From assembly GCF_040954645.1 (NCBI RefSeq), contig NC_092808.1, positions 86,807,389-86,871,388 of the forward strand: a stretch of 64,000 bases of DNA. Direction: 5' to 3'. The position numbers were made by a program, and so were the translations under genes. Positions 20,501-31,959 of the stretch are shown piece by piece; position 1 is the first letter of the stretch; every line of letters begins with the position of its first letter. The notes under the pieces are model-generated. The model was not told where the DNA came from and ran no database searches. It saw only the letters and a list, made by a program, of their open reading frames with translations. This DNA comes from Diabrotica undecimpunctata. Lineage: Eukaryota > Arthropoda > Insecta > Coleoptera > Chrysomelidae.

Positions 20501-21088
20501 TTTGGCAAAAAGTTATGTTGTTTAGTTTAACTATTTCTTAATTTGGTTTGTAAACAAAATGTTTTGAGTATAACTTTAATTTTAACATAAAACGTAAAAT
20601 GTTTGATGTAAAATCCTATTATTCTGTTATTTTGTCAAATCCTATTATTAATTATCCTGCTGATATATTTATTTTATTTAATATTTCGTTAACTATTAAC
20701 TTTAGTTAAAGGTATTTTATACCAAAATTCAGAAGTATTAATGTTTTTGTCTATTTTTTCTTCGTTACCTGGAGTAATTGCCTTAGATCAGAATTATGCA
20801 GCTGATTTTTAAAACGCGATTATCTCAAAAATTGTTGAGTCTTAAAGTTATTAACACGTATGTCTTTTTTTTTGTTAAAATAATATAGCTTTAATATTTT
20901 TTATCCCAAATACAGCTAACTTAAAGAGCAAAAAAGTTAAGTGCAAATTTATACTACATATGTGGCATAAGTGGCGCCCTCTATCAATTACATTAAAGTG
21001 TGCATCAAATTATAATTTCTCATATTTAAAAGTACCCAGTTGTAAATTTTTATACATAAATGTTTACAAACATGAAAGTTATATACTA

Positions 21089-23551
21089 CCTACAGGTAGT
21101 AATGCAGTAGGTGCAAGGTCTATGAGAAAAAATGCGTTAATTAAAATACACCAGACAGATTTTTTTTTTTATTGTTTACAGAAGACAAGTACATTACTAT
21201 TATTATTGGCACCTTGCTAATAATACCGGTACTTTAAAAGTGGATAAAAACGGTTTCAGAACAAATTTAAAAATCCTTAAAGCAGTACTAGCGTAGAAAC
21301 TACCCAATTGGATGTTAAGCATTAATTTGATGGTTTGTATAAAACACAAGGAACTGCAGCTTCATCGTTGTCACTTACGATCCATATAACAGTCACCGAA
21401 ATGAAATTAGCTTAAAACAATGGGATAAAGTAATTAACTTTTAACAGAAACCACTATAAATATCAAAGTTGTTACTGATATTTTATTTTTAGATGAAGCT
21501 GCTCGCAATACAATGATTATTGGGCACATCTGGGCACAAGGAAACCCTTATATAAAAGAATTTTAAGAGCAATTTAAATTTTGGGCAGAAATCTTGGCTA
21601 ACTATTTATTAAGGCCAGCATTTTTCCCAAAAATTTAAATGGTCCAATAATTAGTTTTTTTTTGTCAATCTGGAAATATTTTGTAAAAATACTAATCAAT
21701 ATAAAAAATAATAGTTGGCTACTAACTTACTTAGCGTTAATGTTAGACTCACACGAGTTGCTATTTCTAGTAAATGTGTTATTAGATAGGTTGCTATTAG
21801 GATGAGGTTTCCCATTGGGTCCTTATTTAAGCAAACTATAACAAAATGTATTGCAGTTCACTATATAACTTTATTTGTCCAACAATTAACTTTTGTTTAT
21901 AATCACGACTAGTAAGCGAAACATGTCTGTAAACACATGAAACTCTATGGTAACATTGTGGAACAATACCATAAATATAATACTACAATGACAATACTTC
22001 TACATATGTACCTCTATTTATATCTATGAATATCCAAATACATGTGACCTCTCAACGTCAGCTTAACATTTATGTTTATACACAGCGGGAAGTGTCGACG
22101 GCCACCAATAAATTCTACCCAGGTCAATCGATATTTTAATTTTGAACATTTACCTTTATATTAAAAGTCAGTTTTTTATTCTATATTATAAGACTATTTT
22201 TGGAGATTGTAATTAAGTATGACTTCTCTTTATAGATACGAATCAGTATTTTCCCTTGTGGATAATTCTTAAATCATCTACATTATATTTTGTAGCATTT
22301 AATTTTTAAATCAAAAGTTTTTATACTGTTTTAAATGTGTAGTTGCAAATACTCAAGGTTAACTGATAATGATTTGTTGAAACCAAAACTTTGTAATGCT
22401 ATAAACGTTCTATTTGTTATTTTTCTTTTAATAATTATTTTATTTCAATTTATTTTGATTTTATTCATCTATTAACTTTCTCTTTTATTTCACTATTTTT
22501 ATTCTACAACTAGTTGGCGCCCAATTCTTATCTCAATTGTTTAATCAACTAAATATACTATTTAATATTTATTTTTCGTTTTCAATCTTTATTTATTTCA
22601 GTTATATTTCCTGTATTTGACTCTAGACTGTTATATGTCACAGATATGGAACATGTACATTCCTATGTCTCACCTCAACCGACAAATGTTATTTGTCAGT
22701 TGGCAACTTTGCACTGTCATGTCACCTCTTATCGCTATAATTCTGAAGTGGGGGATTATATTTTTTTGTATTGCCTTTTGCTATTTAAGCTTCGATTGAA
22801 AATTCATTTACACATGGGCGCTCCAACGTGATTTATTTTATCTGTAAATTTGTTCTTTAAATTGTGGTTTATTTGTCTCAGCCAAACTCATTGTTTAGAT
22901 TTACTTTTAAGATAAGGCGTTTACACACCTAGACTTAGAGACTTAGGTAAACGAGGTCTAACAATTGGGCTTCAAAGAAAGTTGTGAATTTTAATATTCT
23001 TCATTGGCTCCCAACTTTCGGAGATAGTTATATTGTTACAACGTTTTTAAAATTGTTATCCTTTTGAATATTTTTATTATTTGAATAATTTTTAAAATTA
23101 TAAATTACACTAGAAGTTTGTACTTTATTCTAAATATTCATAAGTGTTATATTCACAATATTACGCCAAATTTCATCCAATTATTTAGTGAATAGTAAAA
23201 TTATTAATAAGCAAATAATAGACATTAAACGGTCAAAAATACCAACAGCAGATCTAAGTGTATTAAAAATCGACGTCTTAATATCTCTAAATTTTTCTAA
23301 AAGTTTAATGGGTGAGATAACTTTAAACTGTCATGTGGGTATCTCAACAGAGTGATCGAAGAACCTGGATAAAAAAAGGGTGAGCGATTGTAAATATTTA
23401 AATAATTAAGCTAAAAATATGCTTATTACAATTAAAAATTTGTATAATACCTCATAATTTATCATTCTGAGAAAAACAGAAACATATAAGGTAACAACAT
23501 GATAAGCTGTACATTGAGAATATAAGACTTCACAATAAAAATTTGGATATG
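21089..23551. other. No gene recognised
   Basis: AT-rich. Two words resemble LTR-retrotransposon primer-binding sites (TTGGCGCCCAA near 22513 and TTGGCTCCCAAC near 23006), and CGAAACATGTC near 21917 resembles the 3' strand of a hammerhead core, but neither is backed by neighbouring element structure. Confidence 0.4.
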
Positions 23552-24108
23552 CGCACATTGAAATCAAAAGTGGCACTATATAAAAAACTCAATTTTACAG
23601 TATAGCTGTTTAAAGTTTTTTAACATGATTTTTATGCCCAGACTTAAAAATAAATTGAAAACAAGCAATGTGATTAGTTTTAAATAATAATTTAATTATC
23701 TCTTTTTCAGTATAAAATAACTTTTAAATAAATTAACTAGTGTTTTTTGAAAAAAAAGGTATTTGAAAAAAAATTCAGTATAGTGTCACTTTTGTTTTTA
23801 TACAATCAATTATTTTTTGTTTAATGGCATATTTAATTCATTAACACTTCTACTCTTCTACTACTCCAATGGAGTAAATGAATCTCAGGAATAAAATAAA
23901 AACTAATTTTAGATGAATAAAGTATTTATTTGTATGTACTACAAAAGAAAGTCTTACTCGAATCAGTCACGACAATATCACGCAATGTTTTAATTAAAAT
24001 GAAATATTTTAAGACTATCAAAATAAACTAAGAAAATAAACGAATCGTAACAAAAAATGCAAATAGGCATTTGTAAAAATGTGATAATACTTAAGAGCTA
24101 TTACATTT

Positions 24109-26590
24109 TCAATTAAAAATACTTTCATGGTAGGATCGGTAATATCCAGGAATCAACCCCGCATCCACAAGACTCCTCACGTAATTTTTCTTCCTTTCGG
24201 ATATATCCAATTTTTGGTGGTACAATGGTTTAAGTTCTTGAGGTCGGCTGTTTCTGGATGTTCTTTTTGCCAAATTAAGTTCCTTGAAGTCATTAAAATA
24301 AGACGTTTTATAGAATATTTTAATCTCATTCATTACGTTCTTTTCAATTTTAATTACTTTTATATCAGACAACTTTACAACCGCACCATTAACACTCCTA
24401 TTCAGCTTAATAACTGGCAGTTGTTTCAAATCCATAAAATCTTCGTATTCCATCTCATTTACAATGTACGGCGTCCCACGTTTTTTCGAACTTCTGATCG
24501 CACATTCGTATTGAAAAGGTACCTAAATGGGTCCAGATTTAAGACTTTGTTTTACTTCCTTCTCAATCGTTGAATGTACTGCGTCCCCTTCATTTTGTGT
24601 GTGGCCTCGGATTAAGAACTTATGGGTTATTGATTTTACTTTGATATTTAATACTGCATAGACGTACATTCTAATGATATACTGGTTCTTCTGTTGGCCA
24701 CAGCAGTTATCATAATAAAACACTATATCAAGATCTTTATTAGCGAAAGAAGACTTCTTTTGCAAAAACTTCAAAACACAGCTACCTATTTCATTGGCTC
24801 CACGATTGCCTTGAGATTCATCCCAAAAGTAACATTCAACATTGTCTGTTTTCAACTCCGATATGGTAAAATTCAAACAATTTACTTTGGACTTATAATG
24901 TCTTATGGACTTATAATGAATGTTGATACGTCTCCTTTAGGAACCGTCATTACCGCTTGTAAGTCATAGCATGCAACGATAAAACAATCTGTCACTTTCT
25001 CTTTGTCACTAGCTTTTTCTTCGCGACTTTATTGTTTTTCTGCTAAATGGCGATCATAATCTTCCTTCAAAGCTTCCTTTCTAGGATCTTCAGCCAGCTT
25101 ATATATTGTGCATTGTTCACATTGGTCCTTTTTAGGTACGAACAAACTAATAATAAATTCTTTGTTGAAAATTTTTCGATACGAATGTACCATAACATAG
25201 GGTAGTCCTTGCTTTATGCAATTGTCTTTGTAGTCTGAGTAAAGATCCATTACTGTTTTTCCACCATCGATGAATTCCTTCGAGGTTTGCTGACGCAAGT
25301 AATGGCTCTCGATTCGAGGGATGCTGTTTATGTGTGTTTTTACTCCTTCTACCAAATCGATAGACAACTTTCTGTGATTTTCATGTCTTCCTCTCTTTTC
25401 ACCTTCTAGAATACCAGTAAAAGAATCTTTTTTTTTCAGTACAGTTCTGATACACCTGTCAGTTATATCTAGTGTATTTTTGTGGAATGTCTTGCATACT
25501 CTGGTTTAGGTACTATTTATTTCAAAATAAATGAGTAGTATTGATATTTCGGGATAATATTTTGAATACTACGAGCTATGTATTCTCTTTGTCGGTCTAA
25601 GGGAGCCATAGCCCAGTAAGCATCAAACAGTTTTTGCCATGACACTCCAAATATTTTATCTGAGCATTTCAGCTGACAGCTATTTCCAAAAGTTTGTTTT
25701 AGAATTTTTGCCGGAAAAACCTTTTTTGTTTTGGAAGTTGAAACATATTCTTGACCGGCATTTCTTAAATTCTTCGCAATACTGGCATACCTCGACTTCT
25801 TTTTCTTCTCCTTATTTGGTTTATCATTGCCATCAGATGCTGAATGGGCGGCATTATTGTCATCGTGAGCTTGAGTACTTTGGACATCTAACTGAGAATT
25901 TGAAGCTGTAGGAGCTACATTATCAACTCGACAATTATTGTCAAAATCCCGTTCCAAAAAATCGTCATTCAGCAGCGTGCCAAAGACATCATTTGCAAAA
26001 TTTTCTTCGACATCATTGCCGACATAATTATGAGCAGTTTCGTCATTTGTAAGATTTTCATCATTTTTAGTAACTTCAGGTAACTGGTAATTTGGGTCGG
26101 TATTTATCCTGCAATTAATTACTTTGGCTTCATCAGTTTTTGAAAGATTAACATTGCTTGCAGAAGTTTCGGTATCATGAGTACCTTGATTAGCTTTAGA
26201 GGTTGTAAGCAAATCAGACGACGTACTTGATGAAGAAGTCGAGGAACTAGAGGAAGAAGAAGAGCTGGATAAAGATGAGGATGAACTGGAGGATGATGAA
26301 GTCGAAGTAGATCGGCGGCGTTTCTTTTTTGGGGGTAAGTACGTCCTATCATCATCTGAGGCGGGAGAAAAGTCGCCATCATCACTGATTTCAGCAGGTA
26401 AAAGGTTAGAGCTGTCTCCAATTTCATGTAAATTATTCATAATATTTAAAGCAGAAGATGTTATTTCTGTAAATGGAACATCAGGCTGTTCGAAGTTCCT
26501 GGTGGAAGTAGGCACAGTATTTTGGGTATTACTGTCATTCCCAATTGCCAGTTGTAATATCTTTTTTCCTCTGCTTCTTGATGGATTCAT
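24109..26590 (-). pseudogene. Putative transposase of the DNC..GQ/GHT..E family
   Basis: ATG 26590 starts MNPSRSRGKKILQLAIGN. An acidic/Ser-rich N-terminus follows (poly-Ser after PPKKKRRRS, a likely nuclear signal), then a basic region (KKKKSRYASIAKNLRNAGQE) and DAYWAM then RQREYIARS up to 25517. After a frameshift, RCIRTVLKKKDSFTGILEGE and the 25367-25029 block contain VPKKDQCEQC. After a stop and another frame change, 24876-24523 has ECYFWDESQGNRGANEI, FYYDNCCGQQKNQYI and FLIRGHTQNEGDAVHSTIEK. A stop follows GPI and the C-terminus ends at 24109. Asp in WDE, YDN and the E/D of GHTQNEGD are candidate RNase-H-fold catalytic residues. I recall similar multi-copy uncharacterised proteins in insects and cnidarians, but no function. 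Two stops and two frameshifts: inactive copy. Confidence 0.72.
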
Positions 26591-26825
26591 GATAGTTCTT
26601 GCACCTTTAAAACAAATAGTTCTTTTTTAGGTTATATTCAAAAATTAAAGTCATTGGTAGTAAATATATAGAAATCTAAAGTGATAAACTTATAAAATAA
26701 TGAAATTAGCCTTTTACAAAGTTTTAGCTTTTATAAAATAATACGGAATAAACGTGATAAAAACAAAATGTCGGTGTTTAATATCCTAATTCTCTAATTA
26801 AATATACATTTTTAAATAAAACAAT

Positions 26826-27061
26826 GACACTTTACTTAAAATGACGTCTATTTAATATGGCAAGAAATTAAAAATATGACATTTAAACCACAAAAATGAC
26901 ACTTAGCACAATATGCCCCTTATTTGTTCTATATAAACACACTTATCTGGAATAGTTGAGTAAAATATCGGCACTTTACAAAATATGCCAATAACGAAAT
27001 CATAATTTGTTGTATTTTTACTATCAAGAAATTAAAAAAACGACATTATACAAAATATGTC
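26826..27061. repeat. Four subterminal repeats spaced exactly 72 bp
   Basis: Related 20-bp words start at 26826, 26898, 26970 and 27042 (for example GGCACTTTACAAAATATGCC and GACATTATACAAAATATGTC). Each is close to palindromic at its ends (GRCA..TGYC). The last resembles the inner part of the terminal repeat (GGCATTATACAAAA). They are likely transposase-binding sites; the role is inferred. Confidence 0.75.
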
Positions 27062-27084
27062 ACTTTTTCACTTACCTCAGCTAA

Positions 27085-27250
27085 GACTCGTTGCGGCGGC
27101 TGGACCTTAACTGATTTAGTGTCGGTTTATCGGCCACGACGCATGCTCGCGACAACAAAGTAAGAAGTGACATTAGCGACGTCTACAGAAAACCGAGCGA
27201 GCTATTACAACGGAGATCTTTGCAACAGACATAGTTTTGCTCGTAGATTT
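27085..27250 (-). promoter_or_regulatory. GC-richer upstream region of the putative transposase gene
   Basis: A stretch with GCGGCGG, CGGCCACGACGC and CGAGCGAGC words between the subterminal array and the right TIR, in otherwise AT-rich DNA. It is on the 5' side of the minus-strand gene, so it is a plausible promoter/leader. A TTTTAAAG just before the start codon could be a 3' splice site, giving a non-coding first exon. Confidence 0.4.
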
Positions 27251-27995
27251 TAGATGTCGCTGTAACTAAAAACCACCGAATTTTGTATAATGCCACTTTT
27301 GATTTCAATGTGCGATTATAGACATATTTCATATGAATTACTTAATTGTAATAATTTCTGCGATGCTTTCGAATCTGAGGTCACGAGAAAACTAAAAGTG
27401 ATAAGGTTTACTTGAAAAATGTTACAATTTTTTGTGACAATTCCAAAACCTATCAGAAATATTTATTGACCCCCATGTTACAAGTCTGTAAAAGGGAAAT
27501 TAAATATTAGGTAAAATTATGGGTATTGCGTCTCTCCACATATATTTTTATTTTTGTAATAAGTATTTTTTTATTATTTTTATTTTTATATTTAATTCTT
27601 TAATTAACGTGTGTGTATTATACATTGTGTATCAGCCAAATGGAATAAATTAGCTAATAAGTAAATCAGGGAGTATTCGAAATAACGGTCAAACACGTCG
27701 ATTAGTATTAATGGTTGCTCTCTTTTTCCATAAATAATTTTTATACGGGGTGTATCAGATAATGGTGGCCAATACCAACTGGCTTATTCTAAATAGTACA
27801 CCTTATATATTAATTAATTTTTAGATTTCTTAGATTATTGTAGATATTTTTTAAATACAATGTCCTATCCTTGACTGTTTCGGAAATTTTAAGTAAAATG
27901 CAAAAATTCACATTTAGAAAAAAAATTATCTATTTGTCGAAAGTCGCTACAACATATTCAAAAACTTCTAAATAATATAAATCTAAACAATAATG

Positions 27996-29208
27996 TCAAC
28001 GTAGAAGATGTTTAAAATGCTCACCACGAACTTCTTGGCAACACCCTAACCGTGAATAGAACTTTCTTTTAACGTTACTCAACATCTCAGATGTGATCGA
28101 TCTAATCGCAAGCGTTATTCGTCTTCGTAACTCAGCTAAGTCAGTGGATTTAGTTTTGTATACAATATTTTCACATATCCCCATAAGAGAAAGTCTAATG
28201 GCGTCAAATCGGGGGATCGTGGTGGCCATTCCATCGATCCTCGCCGTCCTATCCACCGATTTGGTTGGAAATATTTGGTTGGCCAACGTTGGCAATACAT
28301 TATTTTGGAGCAATGCTAAATAATTGTCGCCATTCAAATTGCCATCTATGAAAAAGGGACTTATGATCTGATCTTCAATAATTCCTGTCCACACGTTAAC
28401 CTTCTCAGGGTATTGAGTATTTCCTTCTCTCATCCAGTGGGAATTTTTCCTGGACCAATAGCGGCAATTTTGCTGATTAGCATGATCGTGAAGAGTAATG
28501 GTCCTCAGGAAAATGAATAAGAACCGAGAGGTACTGACCACCATCAAATCTTGAAAGTTACAGTTCTTCGGACATATTATGCGAAATGAATCCAGATATG
28601 CTCTCCTTCAAGCCATCCTGTAAGGACACGAGGTCCAGGAAGAAGAAGAACATCTTGGTTAAAAAACCTCAGAATCTGGTTCCATACAACAGCTGTGCAG
28701 CATTTCCGCACTGCTGCAGATAAGATAAAGATTGCTATAATGATCGCCAACATTCGAAACGGATAGGCACATCAAGAAGAAGTGAAGAGTAAAGGTACCC
28801 TCATCAGAAAACCAAACACATTCTAATTAAATTACATTGCTATCTAACATTGCCTTAATTTGTTCACAAAAATACGTTCTCCTTTCAAAATCATCGTCCA
28901 TGAGCTCCTAAGTGGTTATAATTTTATACGGATGCATTGTGTTTTCTTGTAATATTCGAATAACCGATAAATAGCTCAAACTCAAGAATAACAGCCAATT
29001 AAGTATCCTCACTTATAGCATTGGCAGCTTCTTTTTTTACCTTCCTAACATAGCCCAGCTCGTGGAATTGCTTCTCTATTTTACTAATTGTCCCTTGAGA
29101 TATGTGCGGCAAATCAGGAAATGCTGCCTGAAATAAACGAGCTACTTCCATTTGCGTCCGCGTCTTATCTCCATAGTCAATCATCTGTTTAATTGTAATT
29201 TTGTGCAT
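27996..29208 (-). pseudogene. mariner-like transposase, frameshifted and interrupted
   Basis: The N-terminus starts at ATG 29208 (MHKITIKQMIDYGDKTRTQM, then ARLFQAAFPDLPHISQGTIS, a helix-turn-helix). The middle (EFCE-like YFCEQIKAMLDSN, then VWFSDE with the first Asp) ends at the RTE insertion and resumes as TLHDHANQQNCRYWSRKNSH and VNVWTGIIEDQIISPFFIDG. The WFQQDGAPPH block with the second Asp is deleted after NNVLPTLANQ. The third block survives in a shifted frame (RWIGRRGSMEWPPRSPDLTP near 28230), while the annotated frame stays open by chance. It ends near CQEVRGEHFKHLL. Two lesions in the catalytic core make it dead. Intact relatives are cut-and-paste transposases of insect mariner-like elements. 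Confidence 0.88.
28499..28781 (+). mobile_element. RTE-like LINE fragment (group B) with 11-bp target duplication
   Basis: GTGAAGAGTAA occurs at 28488-28498 and 28782-28792, directly flanking the insertion. The inserted text reads NREVLTTIKS, LQFFGHIMRNESRYALLQAI and RTRGPGRRRTSWLKNLRIWF then ADKIKIAIMIANIRN, the end of the group B ORF. Removing it restores the mariner reading FSDEGTFTLHDHANQQNC, which supports both the duplication and the order of events. Confidence 0.92.
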
Positions 29209-29600
29209 TTCTGTTTAATGAACAATTTTCTGACTTGCGGTTAATGAAATTCAAATGACTATAGCACTGACAACTACTTCTGTCACGGAACAATAAAAAA
29301 TTGGCGTTTTAAACCAAAGTAAACAATGTTTTGTTTTTTTTAACATGTCAATAAAAAGGAATGCTTAAATAGTTTTTGCTTCCTTTATCATTACCAAAAC
29401 CTAAATAGGCAAGAAGTATTAAGACAGTGGTAGCGACTTTCGACAAATAAATAATTTTCTTTTCTAAATGTGAATTTTTGCATTTTACTTAATTTTTTCG
29501 AAACAGTCTAAGATAGGTGTAGGACATTGCACTCAAAAAAAGTCTAACATGATCAGAGGAATCTAAAAATTAATTAATATACAGGATGTTGCCAACCAAA

Positions 29601-31959
29601 ATTTTTTAAATTCAATAATTTATAATAATTAAGTTCGAGAAATTTTAATACACAAAACGTCTCATATAGTTTCATAGGACAATTTTGGTATTATTTTACA
29701 AAAAATATGGAAAGTTAAATATAAACAACAACTGAATTAAACTAAACTAACACTAGAGAAATTTAAAAACAGATTTGCTTTATTATTTCGCTATTTAAAA
29801 GCCTAATGAGGTTTGCCTCATTGGACTTTTTTTCTCCTAGTCTCTTCGGCAACCTTGTATTATTTAAATATTTATTTTTACAGGATTAACCAAAATTATA
29901 AACTTATTTAATTAAAATGGAATTACTATAAATACTCAATGACTAAACTAAATTACGTTAGGAAAGAATTTCCTCTTCGTATTTCGTATTTCATCATTGC
30001 TGAAGGTAATTTCGTCAATTTCAATATTTCTTAGAATTTTATTGTATATTACAAAACATTTATCTTAAGTTAATTGCATTAAAAACAAACAGTTTTTGTT
30101 AACCTTGTAGAAATAAATCTTCAAATAATTTCATCTTTGCAAAAGCGATTAGGATACCTTTCAAAAAAGGCAGCCCGTGACCTCATTAAAAAAATTTTAG
30201 ATTACGTCATTACACCAATACTGATGACGTAATTTCCATCACTATATACCAATTAATTAATTTTTTTAAAGTCGTTTCTTTCTGAAATAATGAATTTATT
30301 CCTTACATTTGCATCATACTGTACAATAAATCTGTTATGTTTTTTTTTTATATAATATTATATCATGAAAGTTATTTCTTGCTAAATAAAAAAAAATTCG
30401 TCAGCTGAAGTAGAAAATAATTTGAAACATATTTTACTAAATCAATACCAATATAGTTTATCAATATGAAGAGCTATGTTTTGCTGCCAAATTTATGTGC
30501 ATATTAATAAAAATTTGGAGAGGTTGACCTAGAAAAATAAAAACTATGAAGTTGGATAACGCATCTGGCGTTCTACCTTCCTATTTTTATTTATAAGAAG
30601 ACTGTTTCCAGTCTGATAATTTTGACCAATTTGTACAGCTATAAGCCTTGATAACTTTTATCAAGTTGAAAACTTGTAATGGAATTTTCAGAGAATAAAC
30701 TGAATGTCAAGTTTTCGCAAATAAAATAGTAGAAATTGGTTGAAGGGAATACTTTATTACAAAATGTCTAGGGTATTTTTTAATCTAAGTTGTACATATT
30801 AAAATATATATTCTTGTCTTTGTTTTTTATTTAATAATTTTGACGTGCATGGTACAAACTACCAAGAAATGACATTGATGTATGAGAAAAACTAGAAGAA
30901 GCAGTAGTACAAAATTTAACTAGTGCTAAACAAAGTAGTAATTGAAAGTATCAATGATTACACAGCCCAACAACAAGATTTTTTGTCTTGCTGCTAAAAG
31001 AAGCAACTGATTTTAATTAATTTAGCTATACCGATTCCAAAAATACAAAGCTTCTCTTTGTATCAGCTCTAGTTTGGTTAGTTTCTTATAGACAAGACGA
31101 AAAACTTGGGTTCGTTCCGAAAATTATTCCCATAGATTTTTTTGCGTAATTACTTTCATGAGATATCCCGAAATAAGATTCAAGATGTCTCTCACGCGAA
31201 AAAACACAATGTTTTTTAAACAATTATTTTTAAACAAAATGTAACAATTTTTTTTGGATCGGACAATTTTTTTTTAATTAATGTTTGCACCTTTCTAAAC
31301 AAAATAATTCTCTTGTAATTTTTTTGTAAACTTCTTTGTAAACAAAATCATAATTAAAAAATTTTATTTTTTAATTTACTAATGACCTAAAGTTCAAACC
31401 TTTTTTATTGTTTCTTGATAAGTATTTTGGGCTTATTTATTTTAAAACAATATTTTTTTATGGTTAATGAAGTGTTTATGACAAGGCCGACTTTTGGGAT
31501 GCAGCGTGTATAAGAGAGAGAAACAAGATCTATGGCACAAATTTTGACTAGTTTGTATATTCTCATTGTACAAATGAGCGCTCGCCCTGCTATACCCGCT
31601 GTATTAACAATTAAAAAACAATTTTAAAATAAAATAAGCCCAGAATTTTCATTGGAAGCTGATAGAGAAAGGTTTGAGCTTGAACTTACGCGCTTTATGA
31701 TTTCAAAAATAATTTTTTTTTAGTTTTAGAGGGACCCAAAAAATCATATTGACGATTGCTATTTCAATTTTGTGAATTATAAAGAGCTTTAATCGTAACA
31801 AACAAAATAAGTGGACATATCCTAACCTGCAATAAAACCAATTTCACATCAACTTGAGCAGGTACTCATTTCAATATTTACCAGCCTACCTACATTGTCA
31901 GAGGATAATGTCGGAACATCACCTGACGAACTATAAACTAATACATTTGAGAGCAGCTA
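29601..31959. other. No gene recognised
   Basis: AT-rich sequence with A/T homopolymers. A short inverted pair, TTACGTCATTA / GATGACGTAAT, lies at about 30201-30233. No coding motif was found on either strand. Confidence 0.45.

Larger units (their letters stand above)
19015..21088 (+). mobile_element. mariner-like element with about 300-bp inverted repeats
   Basis: 19015-19335 and 20795-21088 are diverged inverted copies. Shared words include AGAGGGCGCCAC at 19130 with its complement at 20974, and CTTAACTTTTTTGCTCTT at 19170 with its complement near 20920. A transposase remnant lies between them. TACAGGGTG words at 18874 and 18961 precede the left arm, but no matching outer end was found past 21088, so the outer borders are uncertain. 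The element has been interrupted at least twice, by an RTE 3' end near 19.5 kb and an unclassified (TA)-bearing segment at 19.73-20.28 kb. Confidence 0.75.
23552..27314 (-). mobile_element. 3.76-kb TIR transposon carrying a DNC..GQ/GHT..E gene
   Basis: The left end CGCACATTG then AAATCAAAAGTGGCA (23552 onward) is the inverted copy of the right end (to 27314). About 33 bp match, with two mismatches after the perfect first 24. Between them lies one gene on the minus strand, read toward the left end, with a GC-richer region upstream of it. The right subterminal part holds four copies of a GACACTTTACAAAATATGCC-like word at exactly 72-bp intervals. A gene enclosed by matched TIRs, with binding-site-like subterminal repeats, is the layout of an autonomous DNA transposon. 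I could not identify a target duplication (left flank GGATATG, right flank ATTATAG), so the superfamily stays open. Confidence 0.8.
27784..29600 (-). mobile_element. mariner-like element with about 180-bp TIRs
   Basis: 27784-27962 and about 29425-29600 are inverted copies sharing AAAATGCAAAAATTCACATT, TTTGTCGAAAGTCGCTAC and TATATTAATTAATTTTTAGA. Outer bases are TACAGGATG-like on the right and CACCTTATA on the left. A transposase pseudogene lies between on the minus strand and contains a 283-bp RTE insertion (28499-28781). Confidence 0.85.

Noticed and set aside
21901..21960. CGAAACATGTC as a fourth hammerhead remnant
   Set aside because: The first core strand and a helix II stem could not be found.
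22513..23020. Two primer-binding-site-like words (TTGGCGCCCAA, TTGGCTCCCAAC), suggesting LTR elements
   Set aside because: No LTR ends, duplicate LTR or gag/pol traces could be tied to them.
24127..24573. 148-codon plus-strand frame
   Set aside because: Antisense shadow of the DNC..GQ-family gene; no motif of its own.
26119..26427. 102-codon minus-strand frame in the poly-Ser region
   Set aside because: Alternate frame of the Ser-rich part of the putative transposase.
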